In this document: piece after piece, positions 1-6,662 of the stretch
How positions within the stretch are numbered: the first letter of the stretch is position 1
How the letters are laid out: each line of letters opens with the position of its first letter
NCBI GenBank assembly: GCA_937868145.1
Contig: CALMMH010000514.1
Location: 1-6,934, forward strand
Origin: an uncultured Phycisphaerales bacterium
GTDB taxonomy: Bacteria > Planctomycetota > Phycisphaerae > Sedimentisphaerales > Anaerobacaceae
Length of the DNA: 6,934 nucleotides
Direction of reading: 5' to 3'
The notes under the pieces: generated by a model
Seen by the model: the letters and a program-made list of their open reading frames with translations, nothing else
Databases searched by the model: none
What the model was told of the DNA's origin: nothing
Program-made: the position numbers and the translations under genes

Positions 1-135
1 TTCCGCTACGCCTTCGAGAGCGGCGCCGATTTCGTCTGCGCCGGCATGTTCGACTTCCAAGTCCGCGAAGACGCGATCATCGCGCGAGACATTCTGAGTG
101 CCAATCTCACCCGTCAGCGTCCCTGGCGGGCGTGA
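1..135 (+). CDS. C-terminal end of an unidentified protein (5' part outside the window)
   Basis: Reading frame 1 is open from the first base to a TGA at 133-135, giving 44 residues. The stretch GADFVCAGMFDFQV followed by a charged helix and a terminal RQRPWRA has normal amino-acid composition and looks like a genuine protein end. I recall similar endings in planctomycete proteins of unknown or TIM-barrel-like type, in which a strand ending in Gly-Met-Phe-Asp precedes the last helix, but I cannot name the family securely. The gene converges on the minus-strand beta-helix gene, with 69 bases (136-204) between the two stop codons. That gap shows no convincing stem followed by a T-run; only a short GTGTT-c-AACAC dyad is visible. 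Function is not assigned. Confidence 0.7.
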   Translation, partial: FRYAFESGADFVCAGMFDFQVREDAIIARDILSANLTRQRPWRA

Positions 136-204
136 CAAAGTGTTCAACACCCCATTGTTCGGACGATGCGACACCGGCCTTACTGGCGACCTGGACTATC
201 GCAC

Positions 205-1539
205 TTAACGCGAATCTGTGTTTCCAGATCGCAGATCCTCGATCCTCATCGGACAACCCTCGAACGAATTGCCGTCGAGCGTGATTCGCTGAACCTCGGG
301 ACCGATACGGACGCCAATCCTTTGTGGATCGCCGGGGGCTGCGTCGAACTTCGTGTTGAGGATGGCGATATCCTGGGTCTTGCCTTGGATGTCGATGCCG
401 ATTTCGTTGTTGCGGATGGTGCACGCCTCGATTCGGTTGCGGTGGCCGTTGCGGAACTCCGTGCCCTCCTGGCGAAAGAGGATTCCGACCTCGCCGTTCT
501 GCTCGATCGTGCAGGACTTGATGACGTTGTCGGTGTCGCGGTGTCCGATGCTGACGCCGAACTGGCGGTTCTCGGACAGAACGCAGTTCTCCGCGAGGCC
601 GTCACAGACGCCCCAGCAGAAGAAGATTCCCTGGCTGTTGCCCTTGGCGGTGCAATTGCGAAAGACCGGCCGCTGCGAGCCGCTGCCGGGATGGAAGCCC
701 AGATCGGCGTTGTTCAGGGATCGGCAGTTCTCGAATTGGATGTCGTCGCAGACCTGGAAACTGAAGCCATCGCCATTGTAGTCGCGGGCGACGACGTTGC
801 GGAACCGCCAGCGGTTGCAGCTCTGAATGAAGACCGCGCCGGCGAAGTTGCCGTTCATGTGCTCGTTGTTTTCCCGGTTGCCGTCGAGCACAAGGTTCTC
901 GATCAGGACGTCGTCGACGCCTTCTGCGGCCGTCAGCAGCGGAAAGATCGTTGCCGCCGTGGCGGCCTTCTCGGTCCAGAAGTTCTCCTTGGTCATTCGG
1001 TCCAGGAAGAGGACGTTGCCCTCTACAGCGGTGATCGTCGCTCGCAGCACGTCGAACTGCCACTCGCCCGGCCCGGTGCTGGAACGGAGCATGATGCCTC
1101 CGCCTGGGACGAATCCCGTGCTGTCCGTGACCTGAACGCCGTACTCATACCAGTCGGAATCGCGGACCAGCGACGTCACGACACTGGCGGTCTTTCGCAG
1201 GATGGTCGTCTCGCCGGAGCCGCTCAACACGATCCGCGGCCGCAAGTAGACAGCGTTTTTCAGTTCGTATGTCCCCGGCAGAATGCGGAGCGTCCCGCCG
1301 CCCAGCCGATCGAGATAGTCGATGCCCGCCTGGATGACCCGGTCGTCCTTGCCCTGCAAGTCCCCTTGCGTCTGACCGACCGTCAAGGTCAGCTTCTGCT
1401 GAACCCGCATGGGCCGCCCCAATGCACTCCCCGCCGGTCGAGCACACCTCTCTTCGGCGGGATTTGCCGATGCGCAAGCAGCACAGGCAAACAGGAGGAC
1501 AAGGGACATTCGACGAACCGACCTATTCACTCGACGCAT
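205..1539 (-). CDS. Secreted right-handed parallel beta-helix protein
   Basis: The product has 444 residues. Residues 1-25 form a signal peptide: an Arg-rich start, the hydrophobic stretch MSLVLLFACAACASA, and an Ala-Ser-Ala signal peptidase I site before Asn26. Residues about 70-115 (IDYLDRLGGGTLRILPGTYEL, then LSGSGETTILRK) match the entry strands of pectate-lyase-like beta-helices, where GGGTxxxxPGxY is typical. From about 205 to 430 there are regular coils of the form xIxxNxxxxNxxGIxxxxCxxxxIxxC, for example at FENCRSLNN, FRNCTAKGN, AENCVLSEN, IKSCTIEQN and IEACTIRNN, giving an Asn/Cys ladder. No catalytic motif is assignable. Such proteins may bind or cleave polysaccharide, or be structural. 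The start at 1539 is chosen because AAAGG lies 7 bases upstream and the signal peptide begins there. The earlier in-frame ATG at 1593 overlaps the likely -10 box. It lies downstream of the PP-loop gene, across a 151-base gap holding its own candidate promoter. Confidence 0.9.
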   Translation of the reverse strand: MRRVNRSVRRMSLVLLFACAACASANPAEERCARPAGSALGRPMRVQQKLTLTVGQTQGDLQGKDDRVIQAGIDYLDRLGGGTLRILPGTYELKNAVYLRPRIVLSGSGETTILRKTASVVTSLVRDSDWYEYGVQVTDSTGFVPGGGIMLRSSTGPGEWQFDVLRATITAVEGNVLFLDRMTKENFWTEKAATAATIFPLLTAAEGVDDVLIENLVLDGNRENNEHMNGNFAGAVFIQSCNRWRFRNVVARDYNGDGFSFQVCDDIQFENCRSLNNADLGFHPGSGSQRPVFRNCTAKGNSQGIFFCWGVCDGLAENCVLSENRQFGVSIGHRDTDNVIKSCTIEQNGEVGILFRQEGTEFRNGHRNRIEACTIRNNEIGIDIQGKTQDIAILNTKFDAAPGDPQRIGVRIGPEVQRITLDGNSFEGCPMRIEDLRSGNTDSR

Positions 1540-1546
1540 CGTTCTG

Positions 1547-1551
1547 CCTTT
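1547..1551 (-). promoter_or_regulatory. Ribosome binding site of the 444-residue beta-helix gene
   Basis: AAAGG on the minus strand sits 7 bases before the ATG at 1539. It supports that start over the ATG at 1593, which would add 18 non-signal-like residues ahead of the signal peptide. Confidence 0.6.
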
Positions 1552-1591
1552 CAAGCACCATTGGGACGGGGTGACCGCGACAACGGCAGGC

Positions 1592-1620
1592 ATTATATCC
1601 CGATGCGTTCATCGACTCCA
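1592..1620 (-). promoter_or_regulatory. Candidate sigma70-type promoter for the beta-helix gene
   Basis: On the minus strand a perfect TATAAT (1592-1597) is preceded, after a 17-base spacer, by TGGAGT (1615-1620), which matches only 3 of 6 bases of the TTGACA consensus. The predicted transcript start near 1585 would leave a leader of about 45 bases before the ATG at 1539. The position in an intergenic gap, the exact -10 and the correct distance to gene and ribosome binding site support it. The -35 is weak, so activator help is possible. Confidence 0.5.
1601..1614. repeat. Perfect inverted repeat inside the promoter spacer
   Basis: CGATG-cgtt-CATCG is a 5-base perfect dyad with a 4-base centre, lying between the -35 and -10 hexamers of the candidate promoter. 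This placement would suit a repressor operator, but a 5-base arm can arise by chance. No second copy was noticed at the other candidate promoter. Confidence 0.3.
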
Positions 1621-1690
1621 GGCATTCGGCGGCTTTCTGCAATCCGCCCAAGCGACCGCCGGCAAGTTCGGCTCAGCCCTGCTCCTGCTC

Positions 1691-2890
1691 TCACGCGTCC
1701 ATCGCCGGCGGAGCGGCGGCCCGGCCCGCAAACCTCCGGCCGATCGCCTGCTTCCAACGTTGCATCGCCCGTCGAGGCCGCGCGATCATCCGCAGACGAT
1801 TCAAGAGGACGGACACCCGCAACGCCGTGACCCAGGACTCCTTGACCCCCTCTCTCTTGGCGACGCCGAGGATGCGCTGCATGCTCTTGATCTCCTGGAT
1901 GTCCGCGTATCGCATCAGGACGATCTCGCGATTGCTGATGTTCCGCTCGAAACACTCCATCTGTTTGGCGCCGAGCATGCGGAAGTAGAACATGTTGCTC
2001 ACGCACTTCTGGCACCGGCAACAATTCCGGTCCAGTTGCGTCCCCGCCCAGCACACGCGCAGATACTTGTCGACCTCCGGCCACTTCAGGATGGCCCGGC
2101 TCTTCTCGAAGCGGTGAATGTCCGCGCCGTCGTGATAGATCGGGAAGGAGTTGCTGGAGAACATCACGTCCGTCATCGGATTGGAGCCATAGGGGAACGC
2201 GAGGTAGGTGTACCCGAAGGAGCCGGCGATCACGCCGGCGCGATAGCCGCCTTGCAGCAGCAGGAGGCAGGAGGCCAGAGCCGCGCCGTGGACATCTTCC
2301 CAGTCGCCCTTGAGCTCGCGGAAGTTCGTGGCCATGGGGATCAGGTCCATGCCGACGCTGGCGAGCAGGTTCTTGGCGCCGACGCTCGCGCCCTCGTAGT
2401 CCGCGGCCTTGCTCAGCGGAATGTCGAAACCGTGCACGAAGATGCCCGCTCGTAGATCGCATCGGCGGCGAGTGACCAGGCCGGTCCGGTGTCGCCAGGC
2501 GGTGAAACAGGAATCGACGCCGCCGGAGAACGGCATCACCGAGGCCGTCGTCTGGGCGGGGGCCGGCTCGCACTCCCGCTCGGCGACGACCTCGAACGGG
2601 TGGTACTCTTTCGGACGCCAGGCGGCCCAGGCGCCTTGGAACTCCTCCAGGTTGCGCATGAGCGACGGAGACACGTCGCCGTGAACCGTCAATCGTCCGC
2701 CGTGGTGCATCGCGACGAAGATCGCCCCGGCCAGGAAGGGATCGGCGCTGCGAGTGATCGCGGGCCGCCACTCGGCCGGCACGCGGTACCACAGGGACTG
2801 TCGCCCTTGTGGCTGCTCGATCACCGCGCCGACCGTGATCCGTCCATCGCTCTCGACCCACTCCTGAAGCCACAAGTCCATGTTCGCCAT
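1691..2890 (-). CDS. QueC-like PP-loop ATPase with four-cysteine zinc site
   Basis: The product is 399 residues, with no signal peptide, so it is cytoplasmic. Residues 118-130 carry the PP-loop VMPFSGGVDSCFT; SGGVDS at 122-127 is the pyrophosphate-binding signature of N-type ATP pyrophosphatases. Residues 280-296 read C-W-x(8)-CCRCQKC, giving Cys280, Cys290, Cys293 and Cys296. This is the Cys plus CxxCxxC spacing that binds zinc in QueC (7-cyano-7-deazaguanine synthase). QueC is usually about 220-240 residues. Here there is an extra N-terminal domain of about 115 residues and a basic C-terminal tail (350-399), so it is a paralogous family and not housekeeping QueC. PP-loop enzymes adenylate a carboxylate or carbonyl and then ligate or substitute it; the substrate here is unknown. 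As I recall, related proteins with an NCGRCEKC-type motif occur in surface-glycan gene clusters; in this protein Cys291 replaces the usual Gly. The start at 2890 has AAAGG 5 bases upstream; 2926 is an alternative without such a site. It follows the 1069-residue gene after 57 bases. Confidence 0.85.
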   Translation of the reverse strand: MANMDLWLQEWVESDGRITVGAVIEQPQGRQSLWYRVPAEWRPAITRSADPFLAGAIFVAMHHGGRLTVHGDVSPSLMRNLEEFQGAWAAWRPKEYHPFEVVAERECEPAPAQTTASVMPFSGGVDSCFTAWRHRTGLVTRRRCDLRAGIFVHGFDIPLSKAADYEGASVGAKNLLASVGMDLIPMATNFRELKGDWEDVHGAALASCLLLLQGGYRAGVIAGSFGYTYLAFPYGSNPMTDVMFSSNSFPIYHDGADIHRFEKSRAILKWPEVDKYLRVCWAGTQLDRNCCRCQKCVSNMFYFRMLGAKQMECFERNISNREIVLMRYADIQEIKSMQRILGVAKREGVKESWVTALRVSVLLNRLRMIARPRRAMQRWKQAIGRRFAGRAAAPPAMDA

Positions 2891-2895
2891 ATTGA

Positions 2896-2900
2896 CCTTT
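2896..2900 (-). promoter_or_regulatory. Ribosome binding site of the PP-loop gene
   Basis: AAAGG on the minus strand, 5 bases before the ATG at 2890. It decides between the in-frame ATGs at 2926, 2890 and 2881 in favour of 2890; for 2881 the spacing would be 14 bases. Confidence 0.55.
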
Positions 2901-2947
2901 CTCTGATACGGACTTCCCTGTCCCAACCGCCGTCCGGGCCCGTTGCC

Positions 2948-5900
2948 CTACTCCTCCGTATAGAACTCGTAGGCCCCCATGTCAACTGCGTTCTTCATTC
3001 GCGGACCGCCGGACAGGTCCGTAACGATCCCGATCGGGACCGCCGACGCGTCGCCGGCGTCGATGCAGGGAGAGCCATCCCGCAGGCGCAGGTCGTCGTC
3101 GAGCGTCCCGACTGTGCCGTCGGCGCCCGCCGCGTCCACAAACAGCGGATCGCTGCCGAGACAACCTTGGCCCGCCATCGCGCCGGTCCAGCCCTGGACG
3201 CAGCAGTAGGCGATCGTCAGTCCGGCGTCGGTGGAGGCCTGGGCCCACTCGTCGTAGGCGCTTCGGAACTGGCGACCGTTGCCCCAAAGAATGCAGTTGG
3301 CGACGGAGAGAGAACCGCTCGAGTTGAACACGCCGCCTGCCCGCCACATTCCCTGGTTGGCCGTGACAGTGCGGTTGACCACGCTGGTGTCTCCCGCGTT
3401 GTAGAGCCCGCCGCCGCAGGAGTTCGCGGTGTTGCCCGTGAAGACGCAGTTGACGAACGAGGCGCCGCCTCCGATGAGGCACACCCCGCCGCCGTTGCCG
3501 GCGGAGTTGTGCGAGAACGTACAGTTTCGAATCAGCGGGCTGCCGCCCAGATTGTACAGGCCGCCTCCGAGCTTGTCCGCGTCGGTTCCGTTTGCGAGGC
3601 CGTCGCAGATCACGCACTCGTCCAGGACGGCGGTCTTGTCGACGCCGTCGGCGACGACCACATGGTAGGAGTTGTCGTCCCTCGTGCCCACAATGCCGAT
3701 GTCGCCGGTGAGAATGCTCCTGTACACGGCGGGGTTTCGCCGGGCCCAGTCGCCGCCGCCGGCGGGGAAACCGCCATAGATTGACACGCCGGTCTTGAGC
3801 CGGAACGCCGCGGCGCGATCCCCTTGTCTGGAGTTTCCTCCCAGGTCGGGCCAGTACAGGCCCTCGGCCACCAGGATGCTGTCTCCGGGACCGGAGGCTT
3901 TCAGGGCGTCCTGCAGGCAGACCATGGCGCTAGTCCAACTGGCGCCGCTCTTGGAGCCCTTCGCCGCCGCGTCCACGTACCAGATCCGGCTTGCCACCGT
4001 GTGAATACTGAAGGGGGCGTCGCTGGTGTCCAGAACGCCCGAGTAGGCTTCGACGGTGATCCGGATCAGACAGGCATCGGAGTCAGCGACCGGAACGACC
4101 CAGTCGTGGGAACCGTCGCCGCTGCCGGCGCAGTAGACGATTTGTTTCCACGTCGATCCGCCGTCCACGGACAGTTCGACGCTGAGGCCGGGGACAGCTC
4201 CTTTGGCCTTCCACCGGATGGAGACGGTCCTGCCGGAGGCCAGGCTCTCGCCGCCGTTCGGGGCCAAGACCTGCACAGAGACCTTGCTGGGGTCGGCCTT
4301 CGCGAAATGTGCACAGAGGTTGTAGTTGCTATCCATCGTCACAGTCGTGCTCGCGGCGGTAGGATCGGCCACCTTCCCGGCGTCGACCGCGGTGCCCGTC
4401 CACTTCACAAAATCGTACGCGACATCCGGTTTCGCCACGATCGCAACCACCTGATCATCATCAAAGATGTTCACCCCCGTTCCCGGCCTCGGCACGCTGC
4501 CGCCGGTCGTGTGCGTGATCGTCAGTTGACGCTTGACGACGGGGCCCGTCACAACGGTAAAATTCGCCACGAGGGTGAAATCCGCCGACATCGAGACGGT
4601 CGTGCTCAACGAAGTGGAGTTCGCGACTTTTCCCGCATCAACCGCCGTGCCGCTCCAGCCGGTAAACCGGTAACCGCGGTCCGCCAAGGCGCTGACGGAA
4701 ACCCTGGCGTTCTCATCGAACTGAAATGCACCTTCCCCCGGATCTACAACAGATCCCCCCTTGCCCGATGAAACGGTGAGCGTATGCTGAACGGCAGGCC
4801 CGGCGATAAAGTTCGCCGTGAGCGTGCAATCCGCATTCACGGTGACTTTCGTGTTGGCCGATGCAGAGTCCTCCACGACGTCGGCATCCACAGCCGTGCC
4901 CGTCCAGTTCAAGAATCGGTAGCCGCTGTCCGCCAGAGCGCCGACAAAGACTATAGTACTCTCATCAAACTCGAACGCTCCTTCGCCGGGATTCGCCACA
5001 GATCCCCCTTCGCCCGACGATAGAGTCAGAGTGTGACGTGCCACCGATCCAATGGCTGTGAACGTCGCTGCGAGGGAGTAGTCCTCCTTCATCAGAACGG
5101 TTGTCTCGCTGGCCGTGACATCGGTCACGCTGCCGGCCTCGACCGCCGTCCCTGTCCAACCGGCGAAGTAGTAGCCGGGATCCGCGGCAGCAATGACGGT
5201 GGCTATGGAATCTCGGGCATATTTCGGGTGACTCTCCATACCCGGTTTGATTATTCGCCCTCCGACTGTGGCCCAGATTGTAAGCTTGCAGTAGTCCTCG
5301 GCATCCGCCTCGAAAAGCGCCTCCACATCGCAATCCGCATACATCGCCACGGTGGTCGAGGCCACCCACGGATTGTCCACCTTCCCCGCATCAACCGCAG
5401 ACCCTATCCAGACAAGGAAATGGTAGCCCTCGTTGGCCGTCGCCACGATTGGAACGACGGTGCCTTCCGGGTACGTGAAGAAGCCCTCGCCAGGCAAGGT
5501 CACCCAGCCCGACCCCGTAACCGACCCGCAATCGGCCCTGAGCGTATACTCGCGAGGTTGGCCGTCATCTGCCACCGTGATCTGAAAACTCTCGCTATCA
5601 GAGCCGCTCGGACTGGTCGCCGTCACAGTCACGTCGTGCGTGCCGACCTGTAGCACGGTTGGCGTCCAACTGAGGAAAGTGCCGTTCGCAGTCATTCCGC
5701 TTGGGCGGACCGTCAGAGAGACGGTCGGAGCTGGATTGCCGCCCCCTGTCACCTGCATACTGTATTTCCATCTTTGGTTCACCACTGCGGCTTGGTCCGG
5801 GATGGGGGCTATGTGCGGCGGGATGGGAACCTGAACGTAAAAGGTCCTCTCATCAGACCCCGCAGAATTAGCAGCCTTGATGGACACCGGCCACTTCCCC

Positions 5901-6157
5901 GTCTGGTCTTCCCCCGGTGTCCACGTGATCACTCCTGTCGTCGCATCAATCGCCATCCCATCGGGGGCATTAGTCAGCGAGTAGACGGGCACCGGATCTC
6001 CCGTAGCCTGCACAGAGCATGTGAAGGACTCATTCACTTTCGCCCACTTGTCGCCAATCGCGGAAATGACCGGGACTTCATCCGCTTCAACGAGCCCCGC
6101 ATGGCCCAGTGCGTAAACCACCGCCACGATCACGACAACCCGAGACAACTCCCGCAT
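2948..6157 (-). CDS. Large secreted protein: Ig-like domains, InlB B-repeats, choice-of-anchor-Q beta-helix
   Basis: The product has 1069 residues. Residues 1-25 are a signal peptide (hydrophobic VVVIVAVVYALGHAGL, likely cleavage after VEA). Residues 27-110 and 115-195 are two putative-Ig (He_PIG type) domains, each with the hallmark PDGMAIDATTGVITWTP or its equivalent. Residues 203-284, 289-366, 374-450, 457-533 and 541-618 are five divergent InlB B-repeats with GYxFxxWTGTAVDAGKV and a closing TxxANF. Residues 624-719 form a beta-sandwich linker with APNGGE and SVDGGSTW. Residues 724-1060 are a Pmp-like right-handed beta-helix beginning IWYVDAAAKG, with GGGLYNxxG and NCxFxxN coils, and ending in GSPCIDAGD and DMGAYEF, the choice-of-anchor-Q pattern. 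Arg929 replaces the usual ladder Cys in VVNRT. No transmembrane anchor or PEP-CTERM follows. The likely role is a cell-surface or secreted adhesive or glycan-interacting protein; no catalytic residues are evident. The start at 6157 has GGAGG 7 bases upstream; extension to 6292 would bury the signal peptide. Confidence 0.92.
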   Translation of the reverse strand: MRELSRVVVIVAVVYALGHAGLVEADEVPVISAIGDKWAKVNESFTCSVQATGDPVPVYSLTNAPDGMAIDATTGVITWTPGEDQTGKWPVSIKAANSAGSDERTFYVQVPIPPHIAPIPDQAAVVNQRWKYSMQVTGGGNPAPTVSLTVRPSGMTANGTFLSWTPTVLQVGTHDVTVTATSPSGSDSESFQITVADDGQPREYTLRADCGSVTGSGWVTLPGEGFFTYPEGTVVPIVATANEGYHFLVWIGSAVDAGKVDNPWVASTTVAMYADCDVEALFEADAEDYCKLTIWATVGGRIIKPGMESHPKYARDSIATVIAAADPGYYFAGWTGTAVEAGSVTDVTASETTVLMKEDYSLAATFTAIGSVARHTLTLSSGEGGSVANPGEGAFEFDESTIVFVGALADSGYRFLNWTGTAVDADVVEDSASANTKVTVNADCTLTANFIAGPAVQHTLTVSSGKGGSVVDPGEGAFQFDENARVSVSALADRGYRFTGWSGTAVDAGKVANSTSLSTTVSMSADFTLVANFTVVTGPVVKRQLTITHTTGGSVPRPGTGVNIFDDDQVVAIVAKPDVAYDFVKWTGTAVDAGKVADPTAASTTVTMDSNYNLCAHFAKADPSKVSVQVLAPNGGESLASGRTVSIRWKAKGAVPGLSVELSVDGGSTWKQIVYCAGSGDGSHDWVVPVADSDACLIRITVEAYSGVLDTSDAPFSIHTVASRIWYVDAAAKGSKSGASWTSAMVCLQDALKASGPGDSILVAEGLYWPDLGGNSRQGDRAAAFRLKTGVSIYGGFPAGGGDWARRNPAVYRSILTGDIGIVGTRDDNSYHVVVADGVDKTAVLDECVICDGLANGTDADKLGGGLYNLGGSPLIRNCTFSHNSAGNGGGVCLIGGGASFVNCVFTGNTANSCGGGLYNAGDTSVVNRTVTANQGMWRAGGVFNSSGSLSVANCILWGNGRQFRSAYDEWAQASTDAGLTIAYCCVQGWTGAMAGQGCLGSDPLFVDAAGADGTVGTLDDDLRLRDGSPCIDAGDASAVPIGIVTDLSGGPRMKNAVDMGAYEFYTEE
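4304..5551 (-). repeat. Five tandem InlB-type B-repeats within the 1069-residue protein
   Basis: The five repeats lie, in coding order, at about 5551-5306, 5293-5060, 5038-4808, 4789-4559 and 4537-4304. Each is 77-82 residues, with a conserved GYxFxxWxGTAVDAGKV core and a final hydrophobic ANF-like strand. Linkers are 4-7 residues. By hand alignment, repeats 3 and 4 are identical at 49 of 77 residues, more alike than the others appear, pointing to the most recent duplication. Repeats 1 and 2 are the most divergent. The family (divergent InlB B-repeat) is an extracellular spacer or adhesion module. Confidence 0.85.
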
Positions 6158-6164
6158 GAGACTT

Positions 6165-6169
6165 CCTCC
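6165..6169 (-). promoter_or_regulatory. Strong ribosome binding site of the 1069-residue gene
   Basis: GGAGG on the minus strand, 7 bases before the ATG at 6157. It fixes the start at the signal-peptide methionine and excludes the longer in-frame ATG at 6292. Confidence 0.75.
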
Positions 6170-6187
6170 GCTGATAAAGAGTATGAC

Positions 6188-6200
6188 GCCGGCCACCGGC
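6188..6200 (-). other. Short GC hairpin in the leader of the 1069-residue gene
   Basis: GCCGG-tgg-CCGGC forms a 5-base GC stem with a 3-base loop, 19 bases before the GGAGG ribosome binding site. It is too short and lacks a T-run, so it is not a terminator. A role in translation or mRNA stability is possible, but chance is a fair explanation in GC-rich DNA. Confidence 0.3.
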
Positions 6201-6324
6201 CTTTGCCTTGGAAGACGAGTTCTTCTCCCGACAGCACCGCGGAAGACAGGGACGTCTCGCGCCCGCCTCCCGCACGATTTCTCCAACCTCACATCCTGAA
6301 AATCGATTATTCCACTCGCCTCTG

Positions 6325-6353
6325 AGGATACCCGAAAGAGTCACAAGACTCAA
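6325..6353 (-). promoter_or_regulatory. Candidate sigma70-type promoter for the 1069-residue gene
   Basis: On the minus strand TTGAGT (6348-6353, 4 of 6 matches to TTGACA) and TATCCT (6325-6330, 4 of 6 to TATAAT) are separated by exactly 17 bases. Transcription would begin near 6318 and give a leader of about 160 bases. The -35 overlaps the stop codon of the doubtful small ORF upstream. This is a pattern match only. Confidence 0.4.
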
Positions 6354-6499
6354 CGGAATAACGCGGACACCCGACAGCTCGCGACAAGCTCCGGCCGCGA
6401 CCCCAGCCGCCGGGTCACAGTCACCGCCCCGGCTGTCAGAGCGACCAGCAGACAGATCGAAACGATCCTTCTCAAGAGCATCATCCCGCGAGTTTTCAT
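6350..6499 (-). CDS. Doubtful small hydrophobic protein, 49 residues
   Basis: From the ATG at 6499 the minus strand encodes 49 residues. They begin MKTRGMMLLRRIV, continue with the hydrophobic run SICLLVALTAGAVTV, and then have a basic tail. This is the shape of a signal peptide or a single membrane helix. The upstream region offers only a weak GGGA-like ribosome binding site. The frame is open back to an ATG at 6604, but those extra 35 residues look non-coding. It could be a real small membrane protein, a remnant of a secreted-protein gene broken by the neighbouring insertion, or chance. It ends just at the candidate promoter of the large secreted gene. Confidence 0.25.
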   Translation of the reverse strand: MKTRGMMLLRRIVSICLLVALTAGAVTVTRRLGSRPELVASCRVSALFR

Positions 6500-6662
6500 C
6501 CCATCTGTCCCACTGCCGTTCCTGCGCAGACCTTCAGCGTAGGGCGACCCCGCGACGCACCTCGCCCGACACGGCACACCCACAATGTCACCATTCCTCT
6601 GCAATCGCTCACAGCCTCATACGCACTCTACTTCCCAGATCACTTCTGCGCAAAAGCTTAAA
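6500..6662. other. Intergenic sequence with no assignable feature
   Basis: The whole stretch between the large secreted gene and the transposase (6158-6768) has no firmly supported gene. Besides the leader, candidate promoter and doubtful small ORF described separately, 6500-6662 shows no recognisable RNA gene, terminator or repeat on either strand. It probably is the chromosomal flank next to the insertion sequence. Confidence 0.4.

Noticed and set aside
1470..1490. Lipoprotein lipobox in the beta-helix protein signal peptide
   Set aside because: LFAC has Phe at -2 and CAAC lacks the -3 Leu, so neither fits well; Ala-Ser-Ala before Asn26 suits signal peptidase I better.
1540..1593. Extended start of the 444-residue beta-helix protein at 1593
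   Set aside because: That ATG overlaps the TATAAT box and would place 18 residues before a good signal peptide; the 1539 start has a ribosome binding site.
166..1830. A 554-codon open frame on the plus strand opposite the beta-helix gene
   Set aside because: The translation is low-complexity, rich in Val, Ala, Asp and Arg and without domain pattern. The minus-strand frame has a signal peptide, ribosome binding site and clear beta-helix coils. It is a GC-rich mirror frame.
1593..2873. A 426-codon minus-strand frame overlapping the PP-loop gene
   Set aside because: The product is extremely Arg-rich with no motif. The overlapping frame carries SGGVDS and the zinc-site cysteines.
2935..2942. 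CGGGCCCG palindrome after the large secreted gene as a terminator
   Set aside because: It has no loop and no following T-run, so it cannot act as an intrinsic terminator.
2489..3784. A 431-codon plus-strand frame
   Set aside because: It is a mirror frame of the PP-loop gene and the beta-helix domain of the large secreted gene, spanning their boundary, with no domain pattern.
3824..4771. A 315-codon plus-strand frame and others opposite the B-repeats
   Set aside because: The repetitive His/Arg/Asp-rich translation mirrors the repeats on the coding strand.
6503..6601. A 32-codon minus-strand ORF whose TGA overlaps the ATG at 6499
   Set aside because: Its AGAGG is only one base from the start codon and the product has no recognisable feature; likely chance.
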